Assembly (NCBI GenBank): GCA_023410055.1
Contig: JAEYQK010000054.1
Coordinates: forward strand, 1-48,758
DNA from: Acidobacteriota bacterium
Lineage (GTDB): Bacteria > Acidobacteriota > Terriglobia > Terriglobales > Acidobacteriaceae
Length of the DNA stretch: 48,758 nt
Reading direction: 5' to 3'
The notes beneath the pieces were generated by a model, which searched no databases, was not told the origin of the DNA, and was given only the letters and a program-made list of their open reading frames with translations. The position numbers and the translations under genes are program-made. Below are positions 1 through 8,035 of the stretch, piece by piece (positions within the stretch are counted from its first letter, which is position 1; every line of letters starts with the position of its first letter).

Positions 1-749
1 ACGCTGTAGACGGTGTGACCGAGGTCGGAGTCGAAGCTGCCGTGATAGGCGCAGAAGAACCAGGTCGGCAAGTTGTCGGGCGAATAGCAAACGCTGTCAC
101 TGCTGTCGAAGCAGATGTCTTGTCCCGGCGGCAGAAACACATGGACGAACTGCTCGTAGCCTGATTGTCCCGTATGCTTTTCAATCGAGTAAGCGATCGT
201 CTCCATGTCGGTGTCTGTCAGCGGCTTGCCGGGTGTGACCGGGTAATTGATGGTGAACGCATCGCCCACCGTATAGCGATTGTCGGCGTAGTCACCGGTG
301 TATTGATCGACCACGTGGATGAAGTCACTCTTTCCGAGGTCCCTCAGGAAGCGTATTGGATTTCCCCAACAGCCGTTGGCCGGGCATGCTGAACTGGTGT
401 TCACAAAGACGGCGTGATGCTGCGTGTAGTGGATCGTATTGCCGCCGTTGAATTCCAGATCGGCTGGGTAGCGAACGCTTCTATTGCCTCCGAAGTTATG
501 GTGGAAACGGTTCGCCGCCGCCGAGGGATTGATCTTGTTGAAGTCATCGCGAGAGTGTGGCGTCGAGATGGGTCTTGCGTGGCGGTATACATTTTGGGCC
601 TGTTGTGCCGCCGAGCGGTCGGAGTCGTCTACGCTGATGTTGGTTGGCTGTTGCTGCTGCGCCTGAACGAACTGGACGCAGAAGAGGGCAACGAGGGTGG
701 CGGTGGTGGCAAAACAGACGAGTTGCCTGAGGAAGCGAGAAGCTGACAT
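1..749 (-). CDS. Secreted protein of unknown function, C-terminus outside window
   Basis: An open frame runs from the ATG at 747-749 to the window edge without a stop, giving 249 codons of a longer protein. A good Shine-Dalgarno (AAGGAG, about 7 nt upstream) fixes the start. Residues 1-30 form a signal peptide: charged MSASRFLR, a hydrophobic stretch, then QAQQQQ at the likely cleavage site. The mature part is rich in His, Asn and aromatic residues and has several cysteines (around CPANGCWG and CFDSSDSVC), suggesting disulfides in a periplasmic or extracellular protein. The visible end contains FFCAYHGSFDSDLGH, which I associate with acidobacterial secreted hypothetical proteins but cannot tie to a named family. 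It lies downstream of the membrane protein at 933-2447, in the same direction, after a gap of about 180 nt. Confidence 0.75.
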   Translation of the reverse strand, partial: MSASRFLRQLVCFATTATLVALFCVQFVQAQQQQPTNISVDDSDRSAAQQAQNVYRHARPISTPHSRDDFNKINPSAAANRFHHNFGGNRSVRYPADLEFNGGNTIHYTQHHAVFVNTSSACPANGCWGNPIRFLRDLGKSDFIHVVDQYTGDYADNRYTVGDAFTINYPVTPGKPLTDTDMETIAYSIEKHTGQSGYEQFVHVFLPPGQDICFDSSDSVCYSPDNLPTWFFCAYHGSFDSDLGHTVYS

Positions 750-932
750 GGAGATTGCTCCTTCGCGCGCTCTTGGCGGCGCACTTTCAGATTGGGGAAT
801 GAAGCCGATGGAGGGGCCCCGGGGAACGACAGAACACCACCAACGCTCAACTCGGGCGTGAGATGCGGGGCAGACAAGTTTCTGTTGTACTCAGGTCAGG
901 AACCACCCGGGATTGATCCAGAGACTCTGCCG

Positions 933-2447
933 TCACTTGATTCGACAAACGGCCAGCCCATTCTGACGATAAGGACAGTCGAGACCAGGGATATCCTTTT
1001 CGACCAGTGCCCAGTCGACTCCGAACTCGTTCTTGAGCCGCAGAAAGTCGTCGCGAGTGAACTTCTCGTAGCCCTGCATAGCATCGACCTGTTCTTCCCA
1101 TTTCCGTGCCAGGTCGGGGGCAACGGCGACGACGGCCGCGTCTTTCGAGTAATCGGCGAGCTTGCTTCTTTCGGCGATGGCTCGGAAACCGATGTTCTCC
1201 TCGTCCTGTTCGCTCATGTAATTCGGGTCGACGGCGAAGTACGCGTCCTGTGGCGTGTTTTCTCGGATCCAGTTGAAGCAGCGCACCCAACGGTTACTGT
1301 CGCTGTCACTCGGAAGATCGATGTGCGGGCTTGTGGTGAAGAGCTGATGCTGTGCGTACGCCATGCCGCCGCACAAGGGAAGAAAGAGTGCTAGCCATCT
1401 CCAGAGGCGATTGCGCAGGACGTAGTGTGAAATCAGGCCTCCGCCAGCAAGTAGCATGAACAGATAAACCAATTGCAGATGCCGCATCGGTTGGGTAGGC
1501 GCCAGCCAGCGCAGTTGTGCCGGCAGACTCACCGCAACACCAATCAGCGAGAGAACAACGCTATAGAGCGACATGCGGCGGCAAAGCAACGCCAGTTTGT
1601 GCAGGCCCATATCTTCTGCAACCCAGCTGAACCACCACATCAGCGCGAGCGGGCCGAGGATGCCGAGCCATTCGTACCACGTCCACTGCCCGAGGTAGAA
1701 GTAGCTGCGCGTGAGCGCAGCCTCCTTCCACGCCGGTGACGGATTCAGTATGACTGGTATCGGTAACGCGGCCATCACGCCGCACAACGACGGGCGCATC
1801 CAGCGCTCGAGCGGTGCCGCGAGTACTATCAGGAACGCGATCCCGAACGCTGCCATCAGTGGATGAATGGCAAGCGCCAGAACGGAACAAAGCATTGCCG
1901 TCATAAGCCGCTTTCGCAGCACTGCTCCTACGGCGAAAACGATCATTGCGCAAGCGAGCGTCCGTGGATGCAGATGCTGGTCGGCAATGTACAGAGCGGT
2001 ACCCGCGACTGGCATTGTCAACAGCACGCTGACCAGCGCGACGGCGCCTATTCTGTCCCGCAGTTCTCGAAAGACGACGCCGGCGGTGTACCAGCAGGCC
2101 GCGAGCAGAACGAAGATCGACAATGCCTGCCACGCAAACTCGACCCACGCCACCCGCACGTGCGTGATCCGCACAGATAGAGCGACGAGCCTCAGCAGCG
2201 GAAAGGCCTTAGTCTGGGTCGCGAAAAACTCGGAGTCATGCGGAAAGAGCGCGGGATTCAACAGTTTCTTCACTGCCGGGAGATAGATCGCGTCGTCCTC
2301 AATTCCGTCGTGATAACCAGCCACGAGGATCGCGAGCGAAGTGAGAAACGCGATCACAACAATCGTCAACGTCCAGGAAGGAACCCTGGCTACATTCTGT
2401 TCGACTTCTACCTGAGATGGCGCCGCAACAACGGACTGCACCTGCAT
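933..2447 (-). CDS. Polytopic membrane protein, DUF6798-like
   Basis: A 504-residue integral membrane protein with about ten hydrophobic segments from residue 27 to about 375, followed by a soluble C-terminal domain of about 120 residues. The general plan resembles GT-C-type membrane glycosyltransferases and DUF6798 proteins: an early acidic motif (GIEDDAIYLPA) after the first membrane segment, a long polytopic body, and a C-terminal soluble part beginning near NWIRENTPQDAYFAVDP, of the kind seen in proteins with a terminal ligand-binding lobe. The ATG at 2447 is 19 nt after the stop of the FAD oxidoreductase upstream, so the two are probably co-transcribed. The substrate cannot be deduced; a role in envelope glycan assembly is an inference from the neighbours. 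Confidence 0.7.
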   Translation of the reverse strand: MQVQSVVAAPSQVEVEQNVARVPSWTLTIVVIAFLTSLAILVAGYHDGIEDDAIYLPAVKKLLNPALFPHDSEFFATQTKAFPLLRLVALSVRITHVRVAWVEFAWQALSIFVLLAACWYTAGVVFRELRDRIGAVALVSVLLTMPVAGTALYIADQHLHPRTLACAMIVFAVGAVLRKRLMTAMLCSVLALAIHPLMAAFGIAFLIVLAAPLERWMRPSLCGVMAALPIPVILNPSPAWKEAALTRSYFYLGQWTWYEWLGILGPLALMWWFSWVAEDMGLHKLALLCRRMSLYSVVLSLIGVAVSLPAQLRWLAPTQPMRHLQLVYLFMLLAGGGLISHYVLRNRLWRWLALFLPLCGGMAYAQHQLFTTSPHIDLPSDSDSNRWVRCFNWIRENTPQDAYFAVDPNYMSEQDEENIGFRAIAERSKLADYSKDAAVVAVAPDLARKWEEQVDAMQGYEKFTRDDFLRLKNEFGVDWALVEKDIPGLDCPYRQNGLAVCRIK

Positions 2448-2466
2448 CTACATCTTTCCACCGAAC

Positions 2467-4029
2467 TCAGGCCGCAGCTTTGGTTTGAGTCTCGGATACT
2501 TGTCTGGTGACCGCCTGCTTTGCTTCGTGGTAATCCGTCTCCGTATTCACTTCCCAGATATTGGCCTTGTCAGCTCGGCCCGCAACGATGTTGTCGACTG
2601 CAACCATCGCGGTCAGCATGGAATGGTCCTGATTGTTGTACTTGTGCATACCATTGCGCCCGATCAGGAACAGATTCTCGTAGGCATCGAGATACTCGCG
2701 AACTTCGGAGAAGCGGTCGTACACTCCGAAATACGCAGGATAAGTCTTCGGCATTCGTGCAACGGTAAAGTCCAAAACTGCGGCGGCATCGATGATGTTG
2801 ATGCGCGCTAATTCCTCGATCGCCAACTGGCCCATCTGCTCGTCCGAGCACTGCCACAGTTCATCGCCAACTTGGCAGAAGTACTCAACACCGATCCACA
2901 CCTTTGTCGGATCGGCCAGAAGGTGCGGACTCCAGTTGTTGAAAATCTGAAGCCGGCCGGCAAGAACGTCCGGCTCCTGTATGTAGATCCAGTTGTCGCT
3001 CACAGACTTTGCGCCGTCGCTGCTGGGCTCCTTGATCTTCAAATCCTTGACGAGCAGACCGACGGTAATGAAGTCGCGGTATTGAAGTCCTTCGGAAACT
3101 TCGCGGACGCTTGCTGGCACTTCGGTTTTCAGCGCGCGCACCAATTCCTGGATCGAGGTCGTAGAGAAAAGATAGTCGCCCGTGTGCTTCACGTCTCCCC
3201 GGCCGTCATCACCCGTAACCGCCACGACGCGGTTGCCTTCGACTTCGACTCCGGTAACGTCAAAACCGGTTATGATTTCGCCGCCGTGCTCGACGATCTT
3301 TCGCGCGACTTCCTCCCACATCTGGCCCGGGCCGAGCTTAGGGTAAAAGAACTGTTCAATCAGCGATGTCTCCATTTTTTTCTGAGAAAGATCGCCGTCC
3401 TTCTTCTTTGAACTGGTCAGAAAATGCAGAATCGCCTTTTTCACCGACAATCCTTTGATGCGCTGAGCACCCCATTCGGCACTGATCTCGTTGCAGGGCA
3501 CACCCCACACCTTTTCCGTATACGACTTGAAAAAAGTCAAATACAGTTCTCGACCGAATCGGCTGATAAAGAACTCTTCAAGATTTTCGACCTTCTTGGG
3601 AGGGAAGATCGTGTTCCACAGGTAACTGAACCCGATACGCGTCGTGCGCCATAGCCCGAGGTTGATCAGTGTGGCGGTGGTCAACTGGATTGGGTACTCA
3701 AAGAACTTACGAAGGAAGTAGATTCGCGATTTGCGCGAGCGAACGAGCATTACCTTTTCGCTGACGCCGTCGCCGTCCTTGTCGAGAGGCAGTTGCTGAA
3801 GCCACCAGTCCATTACGCGGTCACTCTTGGAGAAGAAACGGTGCCCGCCAAGGTCGATGCGATTGCCCTTGTAGTTGATTGTTCGCGAGATCCCGCCCAT
3901 GTACGAGCTGCGCTCGAGCACGATGGGGCGGACATTCGTTCTGGTAATTAGCTCGTATGCCGCCGTGAGCCCGGCTGGCCCGGCCCCGATGATGATGGCA
4001 GTCTTCGTTGAAAAGGCCTCCTGCCTCAT
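2467..4029 (-). CDS. NAD(P)/FAD-dependent oxidoreductase (amine oxidase / UDP-galactopyranose mutase-like)
   Basis: A 520-residue flavoprotein. Near the N-terminus it has the Rossmann dinucleotide motif IIGAGPAGLTAAYEL, followed by an acidic residue at the end of beta-2 (VLERSSYMGG) and the GGHRFFSK segment typical of the amine-oxidase/protoporphyrinogen-oxidase/UGM superfamily. The C-terminus has the second FAD contact (NLFLIGRNGMHKYNNQDHSM). Members of this subgroup commonly sit in polysaccharide clusters, which fits the membrane proteins on both sides. The start is placed at the ATG at 4029, about 10 residues before the FAD motif. An in-frame GTG at 4095 would add 22 residues, but neither has a strong ribosome binding site. 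The reaction (mutase, desaturase or oxidase) is not determined. Confidence 0.85.
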   Translation of the reverse strand: MRQEAFSTKTAIIIGAGPAGLTAAYELITRTNVRPIVLERSSYMGGISRTINYKGNRIDLGGHRFFSKSDRVMDWWLQQLPLDKDGDGVSEKVMLVRSRKSRIYFLRKFFEYPIQLTTATLINLGLWRTTRIGFSYLWNTIFPPKKVENLEEFFISRFGRELYLTFFKSYTEKVWGVPCNEISAEWGAQRIKGLSVKKAILHFLTSSKKKDGDLSQKKMETSLIEQFFYPKLGPGQMWEEVARKIVEHGGEIITGFDVTGVEVEGNRVVAVTGDDGRGDVKHTGDYLFSTTSIQELVRALKTEVPASVREVSEGLQYRDFITVGLLVKDLKIKEPSSDGAKSVSDNWIYIQEPDVLAGRLQIFNNWSPHLLADPTKVWIGVEYFCQVGDELWQCSDEQMGQLAIEELARINIIDAAAVLDFTVARMPKTYPAYFGVYDRFSEVREYLDAYENLFLIGRNGMHKYNNQDHSMLTAMVAVDNIVAGRADKANIWEVNTETDYHEAKQAVTRQVSETQTKAAA

Positions 4030-4115
4030 CGCGTCTTCGTAGAGCCGCAGACTGTTGAGAGTAGACGCAAGTCCATCAAGACAATATAGATGCACGATTG
4101 CAGCGGGTCAGACCC

Positions 4116-5387
4116 TCAACACGAGGCAGATTCAACCATTCCTGTTTCATTCTCATTGCTGAACCGACCATTCGGCGTTGTGCCCAGGATACTGACCAAC
4201 ATCGCGACGAAGATGATTAGTTCGTGCGCAGAAAAATACCGGTCCACTGCCGAGGGGTAGAGCAGTAAATGAACCGTTATAGCCCCGAGCAGTGTCAGGC
4301 AAAGGTGGCGAAGCCCGGGTCGCTTCGTGCTAACGCACGTCAGTGCCGCAAAGAGCAAGAATAAGAGGAGAGAGGAACGTTCCACTAACTGGCATACGAG
4401 CCCCCAAACCCCCAGGAGATACATATGCGGAGACATTCGTACAACGAACTCAGCCGGATTGCTGACGGGATCGCCGAAGAAGGAGTTGCGAAACAACATC
4501 GCTAAACCGTAACTTCCGGAAACACGATTCATCGTGAGAACAAGAGCTACACCAACCAAAACCAGCACTGCCGCGAAGGAGCGTGGAATCTTGGGCCTTT
4601 CGGAATACATCGCTAAGTGAAGCCCCAAAATACACGCCACGAATATGATATTGTCCCCACGAACCAGAATCGAACCCAGCAGGAGACCGGACGCAAGAGC
4701 CAAATGGGTTGTCTCCAGCAGAGCATAGGTACCTGCAACGAGTACAAGCGCAGAGAGAGCGTCAGGCGTACCGAAACGACAAAGCGAATAGACGGGCGGC
4801 GAGACGAAAAGGAGAATGACCGCCCCGCAGGCATACTCCAAAGCGAGATAGCGGGACAGCCAGAATGTAATCAACAGGCCCAGAAAGAAATAAGATGTCG
4901 CACTGACCAGCCGCATTGCGGAGAAGAAATCGAATCCGAGAGCGTGAATGGCTCTAATAGCAAGAATGTAACCGGGACGACTGTTATAGAACGGAAACTG
5001 CTGTGCAAAGTGTGATGCATTGGCCCGAAGATCGGCGTGAAACGGTATTTGAAGATCTACAGTCCGAGGAGCCCTGGCCTGCGCTTCCGCATAGACATCT
5101 CGGTGAATGCGCTCGAAATTGCTCGTTCTCGCGCTGTACGCGATCCCCGCGTAAGGCAACATGTCAAAGTTCCAAAACGGTCTTTCGTATCCAGCAATAG
5201 CGGCAATGCCCAATACCACGAAAAGCAATGGAAGGATCCACGAACGAAATCTTTGCGGATGGAGGTCCCGGTGATCTTGAGAGGAGAGGCGGGGCGGGGT
5301 AGAACTAGGAAATTCCGGATTCCCGCAGCTCGGACAGCCCTCGGCGCTTGTTGAGGCGAGCAGCCTGTTCTTCTGTTGTAAGGCCAT
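4116..5387 (-). CDS. Polytopic membrane protein, possible glycosyltransferase-like
   Basis: A 423-residue protein. The start is set at the ATG at 5387 because GCGGAAGGAGAC lies directly upstream, a near-perfect Shine-Dalgarno; a longer frame reaches 5507 but has no such site. Residues 1-50 are polar and probably cytoplasmic. The first membrane helix is at about 50-70 (WILPLLFVVLGIAAIAGY), and about eight to nine more follow. The acidic NFDMLPYAGIAY after helix 1 is reminiscent of the catalytic loop of GT-C-fold glycosyltransferases, but this is suggestive only. It precedes the FAD oxidoreductase by 86 nt and probably starts an operon continuing to 933. No specific family was recognised. Confidence 0.7.
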   Translation of the reverse strand: MALQQKNRLLASTSAEGCPSCGNPEFPSSTPPRLSSQDHRDLHPQRFRSWILPLLFVVLGIAAIAGYERPFWNFDMLPYAGIAYSARTSNFERIHRDVYAEAQARAPRTVDLQIPFHADLRANASHFAQQFPFYNSRPGYILAIRAIHALGFDFFSAMRLVSATSYFFLGLLITFWLSRYLALEYACGAVILLFVSPPVYSLCRFGTPDALSALVLVAGTYALLETTHLALASGLLLGSILVRGDNIIFVACILGLHLAMYSERPKIPRSFAAVLVLVGVALVLTMNRVSGSYGLAMLFRNSFFGDPVSNPAEFVVRMSPHMYLLGVWGLVCQLVERSSLLLFLLFAALTCVSTKRPGLRHLCLTLLGAITVHLLLYPSAVDRYFSAHELIIFVAMLVSILGTTPNGRFSNENETGMVESASC

Positions 5388-5682
5388 CCGTCTCCTTCCG
5401 CTTTTGCCAGGCGTCGTTCCACAGCAAAAGAGAGTGCGGAAGCGATCTTGCAAGCACCAAGGTTGAAGTTCTAAGGATAGATATTTGATCGGGCGGCAGT
5501 ATACCACAAGTCTCGACGTGTACCGATGCCCCCACGAAACTCAGGATTGCGTTTGCCTGCTCATCTGTTTTTGATCCGCGCTGCCAATCCGGGAGCCTTT
5601 TTCGCAGTGCCAACTATCAATAGAGCTACTGTTGAATTTGACGGAAGTAAGCGGTTCGGGTTGGCACGGTCAGTCCCTTTTG
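5388..5682. other. Intergenic region with an orphan tonB-type leader fragment
   Basis: About 295 nt separate the acyltransferase stop from the start of the membrane protein at 5387. It should hold the promoter of the minus-strand operon, but I see no convincing -35/-10 pair. On the plus strand, 5617-5654 is a near copy (about 35 of 39 positions) of the sequence upstream of the first tonB gene (6932-6970). No tonB coding sequence follows it. A short stem (GGCACG with CGTGCC, about 5662-5691) may help terminate the acyltransferase transcript. Confidence 0.5.
5617..5654 (+). repeat. Orphan copy of the tonB leader sequence
   Basis: Thirty-eight nucleotides nearly identical to 6932-6970, with differences confined to two short spots. 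The downstream hairpin and coding start found at the two functional copies are missing. It lies in direct orientation relative to copy 1, with the acyltransferase gene between them. Confidence 0.75.
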
Positions 5683-6858
5683 CTACGTGCCCGGCTCATC
5701 TGCCGTAGCTTCAAGGCCATAGAGCGCCGGCGTCGGAGCAGGCACGGGAGCCTGGAAGCGCGACACGATGTAGCGACGCATCGGCGTTTCAAAGAACTTG
5801 AAGCTTGCAACCGACGTGGCCACAACAACCACGATCGACATGGCGGTCCACAGCGGAAAGCTTGCCGAGCTGACACCGAGCGCAACGCCCAGCCGCCGCA
5901 ACCACTCCACAATCGGCCACTGCAGAATGTAGATAGTGTAGCTGGCCTCGCCAAGCAGAACGAGCAGCGGTAGTTCAAGGATCTTTCGGGCAGAGTATCG
6001 CGCTGTCGCCAGTCCGTAGATCAGCAAGCACAAAAGCGGATCAACTAGTCCATCATGCAGCAACGGCATTGGGATCTTGTCGCTGAAGATTAAAACTACC
6101 GCGATCAGGGCAGCCGCGACAACCGCCAAACTGAATCCAAAAGAGCATCGATCCTTTGTCGTTTGATAATAGCGGCACAGGGTCATGCCGAGCAGAAATT
6201 CCGGCAACCTGACCAGTGGATGAAACTTCACGAACGTCAGCGCAATCGAGCTGGAGTAAATGTCCGGATGGGCGATCCCGTCCGGCTTAAGGATCAGATA
6301 CAAACCGGCAGTGGAGCAGGCCAACGCCCAGAGACCCACCATGCATGGCATCAGAAGACTTGTTCGGCATTTCATCAACCGGATCAGCACAAAAGGAAAA
6401 AGCGCGTAAAAGAAAGCCTCGACCGAAAGGCTCCAGCCCGGAGCGTTCCACCTGCCGGCGCAAGAAGGAATCCAGGATTGCAGCAGAGCCGGTGCTAAGC
6501 CGAACGTCAGTCCAAATACGCCCTTTCGCAAAAAAGTCTCGGCTTCCCTGAAACCTTCAACCGCAAACACGAAACTCAGCACCAAAGCCACGGCGTAGAT
6601 GGGATATATGCGGGCAAAGCGGGCGATCCAAAACTTTCTTCGCGAAGTTTCGCTCGCCTCCGACCCGTAGGTATACGTCAGGATGAAACCTGAAAGCACA
6701 AAAAAGAATCCGACCCCGACGTAACTGGTGTTGACAATGTTCGCCAACCAACCAGGAAATTGCGCCCGGTAGGGGCCGCTGACGTGAAAAACAACAACCC
6801 AGAACGCAGCAAAGAAACGAATGCTAGTCAGCGCTGGCAGTTGGGGTGGGCGAGCCAT
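5683..6858 (-). CDS. Acyltransferase family 3 membrane protein (OafA/YrhL type)
   Basis: A 391-residue protein that transfers acyl groups, usually acetyl, to sugars of surface polysaccharides or to small molecules in the inner membrane. It shows the family hallmarks: ALTSIRFFAAFWVVVFHV at the N-terminus, with the conserved His in the first helix; GFFFVLSGFILTY; and the Arg-containing ARFARIYPIYAVAL. About ten transmembrane helices span the length. It ends in a short cytoplasmic tail with no SGNH hydrolase domain. The ATG at 6858 has no clear Shine-Dalgarno; a TACATT lies about 10 nt upstream, so the message may be nearly leaderless. The gene lies between two direct copies of a tonB leader (5617-5654 and 6932-6970), suggesting insertion or local rearrangement. 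Its substrate is unknown. Confidence 0.9.
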   Translation of the reverse strand: MARPPQLPALTSIRFFAAFWVVVFHVSGPYRAQFPGWLANIVNTSYVGVGFFFVLSGFILTYTYGSEASETSRRKFWIARFARIYPIYAVALVLSFVFAVEGFREAETFLRKGVFGLTFGLAPALLQSWIPSCAGRWNAPGWSLSVEAFFYALFPFVLIRLMKCRTSLLMPCMVGLWALACSTAGLYLILKPDGIAHPDIYSSSIALTFVKFHPLVRLPEFLLGMTLCRYYQTTKDRCSFGFSLAVVAAALIAVVLIFSDKIPMPLLHDGLVDPLLCLLIYGLATARYSARKILELPLLVLLGEASYTIYILQWPIVEWLRRLGVALGVSSASFPLWTAMSIVVVVATSVASFKFFETPMRRYIVSRFQAPVPAPTPALYGLEATADEPGT

Positions 6859-6931
6859 AGTTGGGACAAATGTATCGACGACATACTACTAAATTCCGGG
6901 CTGGGCTGGAACTTTTGTTCAGTCTCGCGTG

Positions 6932-7026
6932 TCAATAGAGCTAGTTGTTGAATTTGGTGGAAGTAAGCGGGTGCGGGGAACCCCATCCTCCGCGCCCGCG
7001 GCGATGGGGAGAAATGGAGCTGCGCC
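6932..7026 (+). promoter_or_regulatory. Structured 5' leader of tonB paralogue 1
   Basis: A conserved leader. Nucleotides 6932-6970 match the orphan copy at 5617-5654, and the whole leader matches 7944-8035 upstream of the second tonB gene. A 12-bp stem pairs 6967-6978 with 6988-6999 around a 9-nt loop. The loop sequence CCCCATC (6981-6987) is perfectly complementary to GATGGGG (7003-7009), just ahead of the GGAG ribosome binding site at 7016-7019. The two pairings probably compete, because the linker looks too short for a full pseudoknot. See findings. Confidence 0.65.
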
Positions 7027-7770
7027 ATGTTCCGCGAATCCCTGCTCGAGACTTCTGCTGGAAGCATTGCCCAGCGTGGCTGGGCGACGCTGATGTCCTT
7101 TGGCCTGGAGACGGTCGGGATCGGCATTCTGCTGTTAACCCCGATGGTCATTACTCAGACAATCCCAATGCTCGATTACTCACAGCTCATCACCCCGCCG
7201 CTCGCCGCGCCGCGGATGCCGAAGCCCGTGATAACGGAGCTTATCACCAACGGCGGAGGATCTGGCAGCGGTGCGCTCGTTGCACCCCTCACGATCCCGA
7301 CCACGATCAACATGAAGCCAGACCAGGAGCGTGACCCCGGGGTTAGCGAGGTGGCTCCTCCGTGCGTCTTCTGCGTTGAAGGTGGAACGGGTGATCTCAA
7401 CGCGACGATGGCCGGCAACCCGATCAAAGATTGGGTGGCTAAACCCCCCGTGGTTGTCCCCACACGGGACACGGTGCAACCGCAGGTCGTTCACATCTCA
7501 CGCATCGAAGAGGGCATGTTGCTCTCGAAAGTCGAGCCGATCTATCCGGTGATCGCGCGCACTGCGCGTGTGCAAGGTGAAGTACTACTGGCCGCCGTCA
7601 TCGGTAAAGACGGCCGGATCCAGAATTTGCGTCTGGTCAGCGGGCACCCGATGCTGGCGCGTGCGGCTTTCGAAGCCGTCAGCCAGTGGCGCTATCGCCC
7701 GTACGTGCTGAATGGACAGCCGGTCGAGGTCGATACCACGATCGCGGTCAAGTTTACCTTCAAGAACTAG
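7027..7770 (+). CDS. TonB-like energy transducer, paralogue 1
   Basis: A 247-residue protein of the TonB family, which couples the proton gradient to TonB-dependent outer-membrane receptors. Residues 1-22 are cytoplasmic, one membrane helix lies at about 23-45 (FGLETVGIGILLLTPMVI), and a Pro/Gly-rich periplasmic linker follows. The C-terminal TonB domain is at about 160-247, with KVEPIYPVIARTARVQGEV, VIGKDGRIQNL and the signature WRYRPYVLNGQPVEV. The linker has a CVFC motif, unusual for TonB. No exbB or exbD is in the window. The start ATG has GGAG 7 nt upstream. The first 15 codons are almost identical to those of the next gene, so they are recent paralogues. A strong terminator follows at 7824-7864. 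Confidence 0.9.
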   Translation: MFRESLLETSAGSIAQRGWATLMSFGLETVGIGILLLTPMVITQTIPMLDYSQLITPPLAAPRMPKPVITELITNGGGSGSGALVAPLTIPTTINMKPDQERDPGVSEVAPPCVFCVEGGTGDLNATMAGNPIKDWVAKPPVVVPTRDTVQPQVVHISRIEEGMLLSKVEPIYPVIARTARVQGEVLLAAVIGKDGRIQNLRLVSGHPMLARAAFEAVSQWRYRPYVLNGQPVEVDTTIAVKFTFKN

Positions 7771-7823
7771 CAATCAGTTTCGCGGTCAAACAGCAGCTCA
7801 AAAGCGAATGTTGTCCTCCTTCC

Positions 7824-7864
7824 TCGTGAGAGTCTGGCAGGGCTCTCACGAGCTTTTTCGTTTA
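7824..7864 (+). terminator. Rho-independent terminator of tonB 1
   Basis: A perfect 10-bp stem (CTCGTGAGAG at 7824-7833 with CTCTCACGAG at 7844-7853) is followed directly by CTTTTTCGTTT. It lies about 55 nt after the stop codon, so the two tonB genes are separate transcription units. Confidence 0.9.
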
Positions 7865-7943
7865 GCGTAACCCCGCTTTCTGCATAATCAGTTCCCTCGA
7901 AAGTTTCTTTTCACCTTCGGGAACTTTCCTTCTATGGCGCGTG

Positions 7944-8035
7944 TCAATTCAGGTAGCTGTTGGTTGTAGAAGTACAGCGGGCGCGAGGTACCCCATCCCT
8001 CGTGCCCGCGGGGAATGGGGAGAAAAGGAGCTGTT
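7944..8035 (+). promoter_or_regulatory. Structured 5' leader of tonB paralogue 2
   Basis: Counterpart of the leader at 6932-7026. The 12-bp stem pairs 7977-7988 with 7998-8009 around a 9-nt loop. Relative to copy 1, the stem has one full compensatory change (G-C to A-T at 7986/8000) and three single changes that keep pairing. Loop CCCCAT (7991-7996) can pair with ATGGGG (8015-8020). AAGGAG at 8025-8030 is the ribosome binding site. Confidence 0.65.

Noticed and set aside
6967..7009. Classical H-type pseudoknot in the tonB leader
   Set aside because: The 3-5 nt linker is too short to span a 12-bp stem, so full simultaneous pairing is doubtful; the helices are described as competing.
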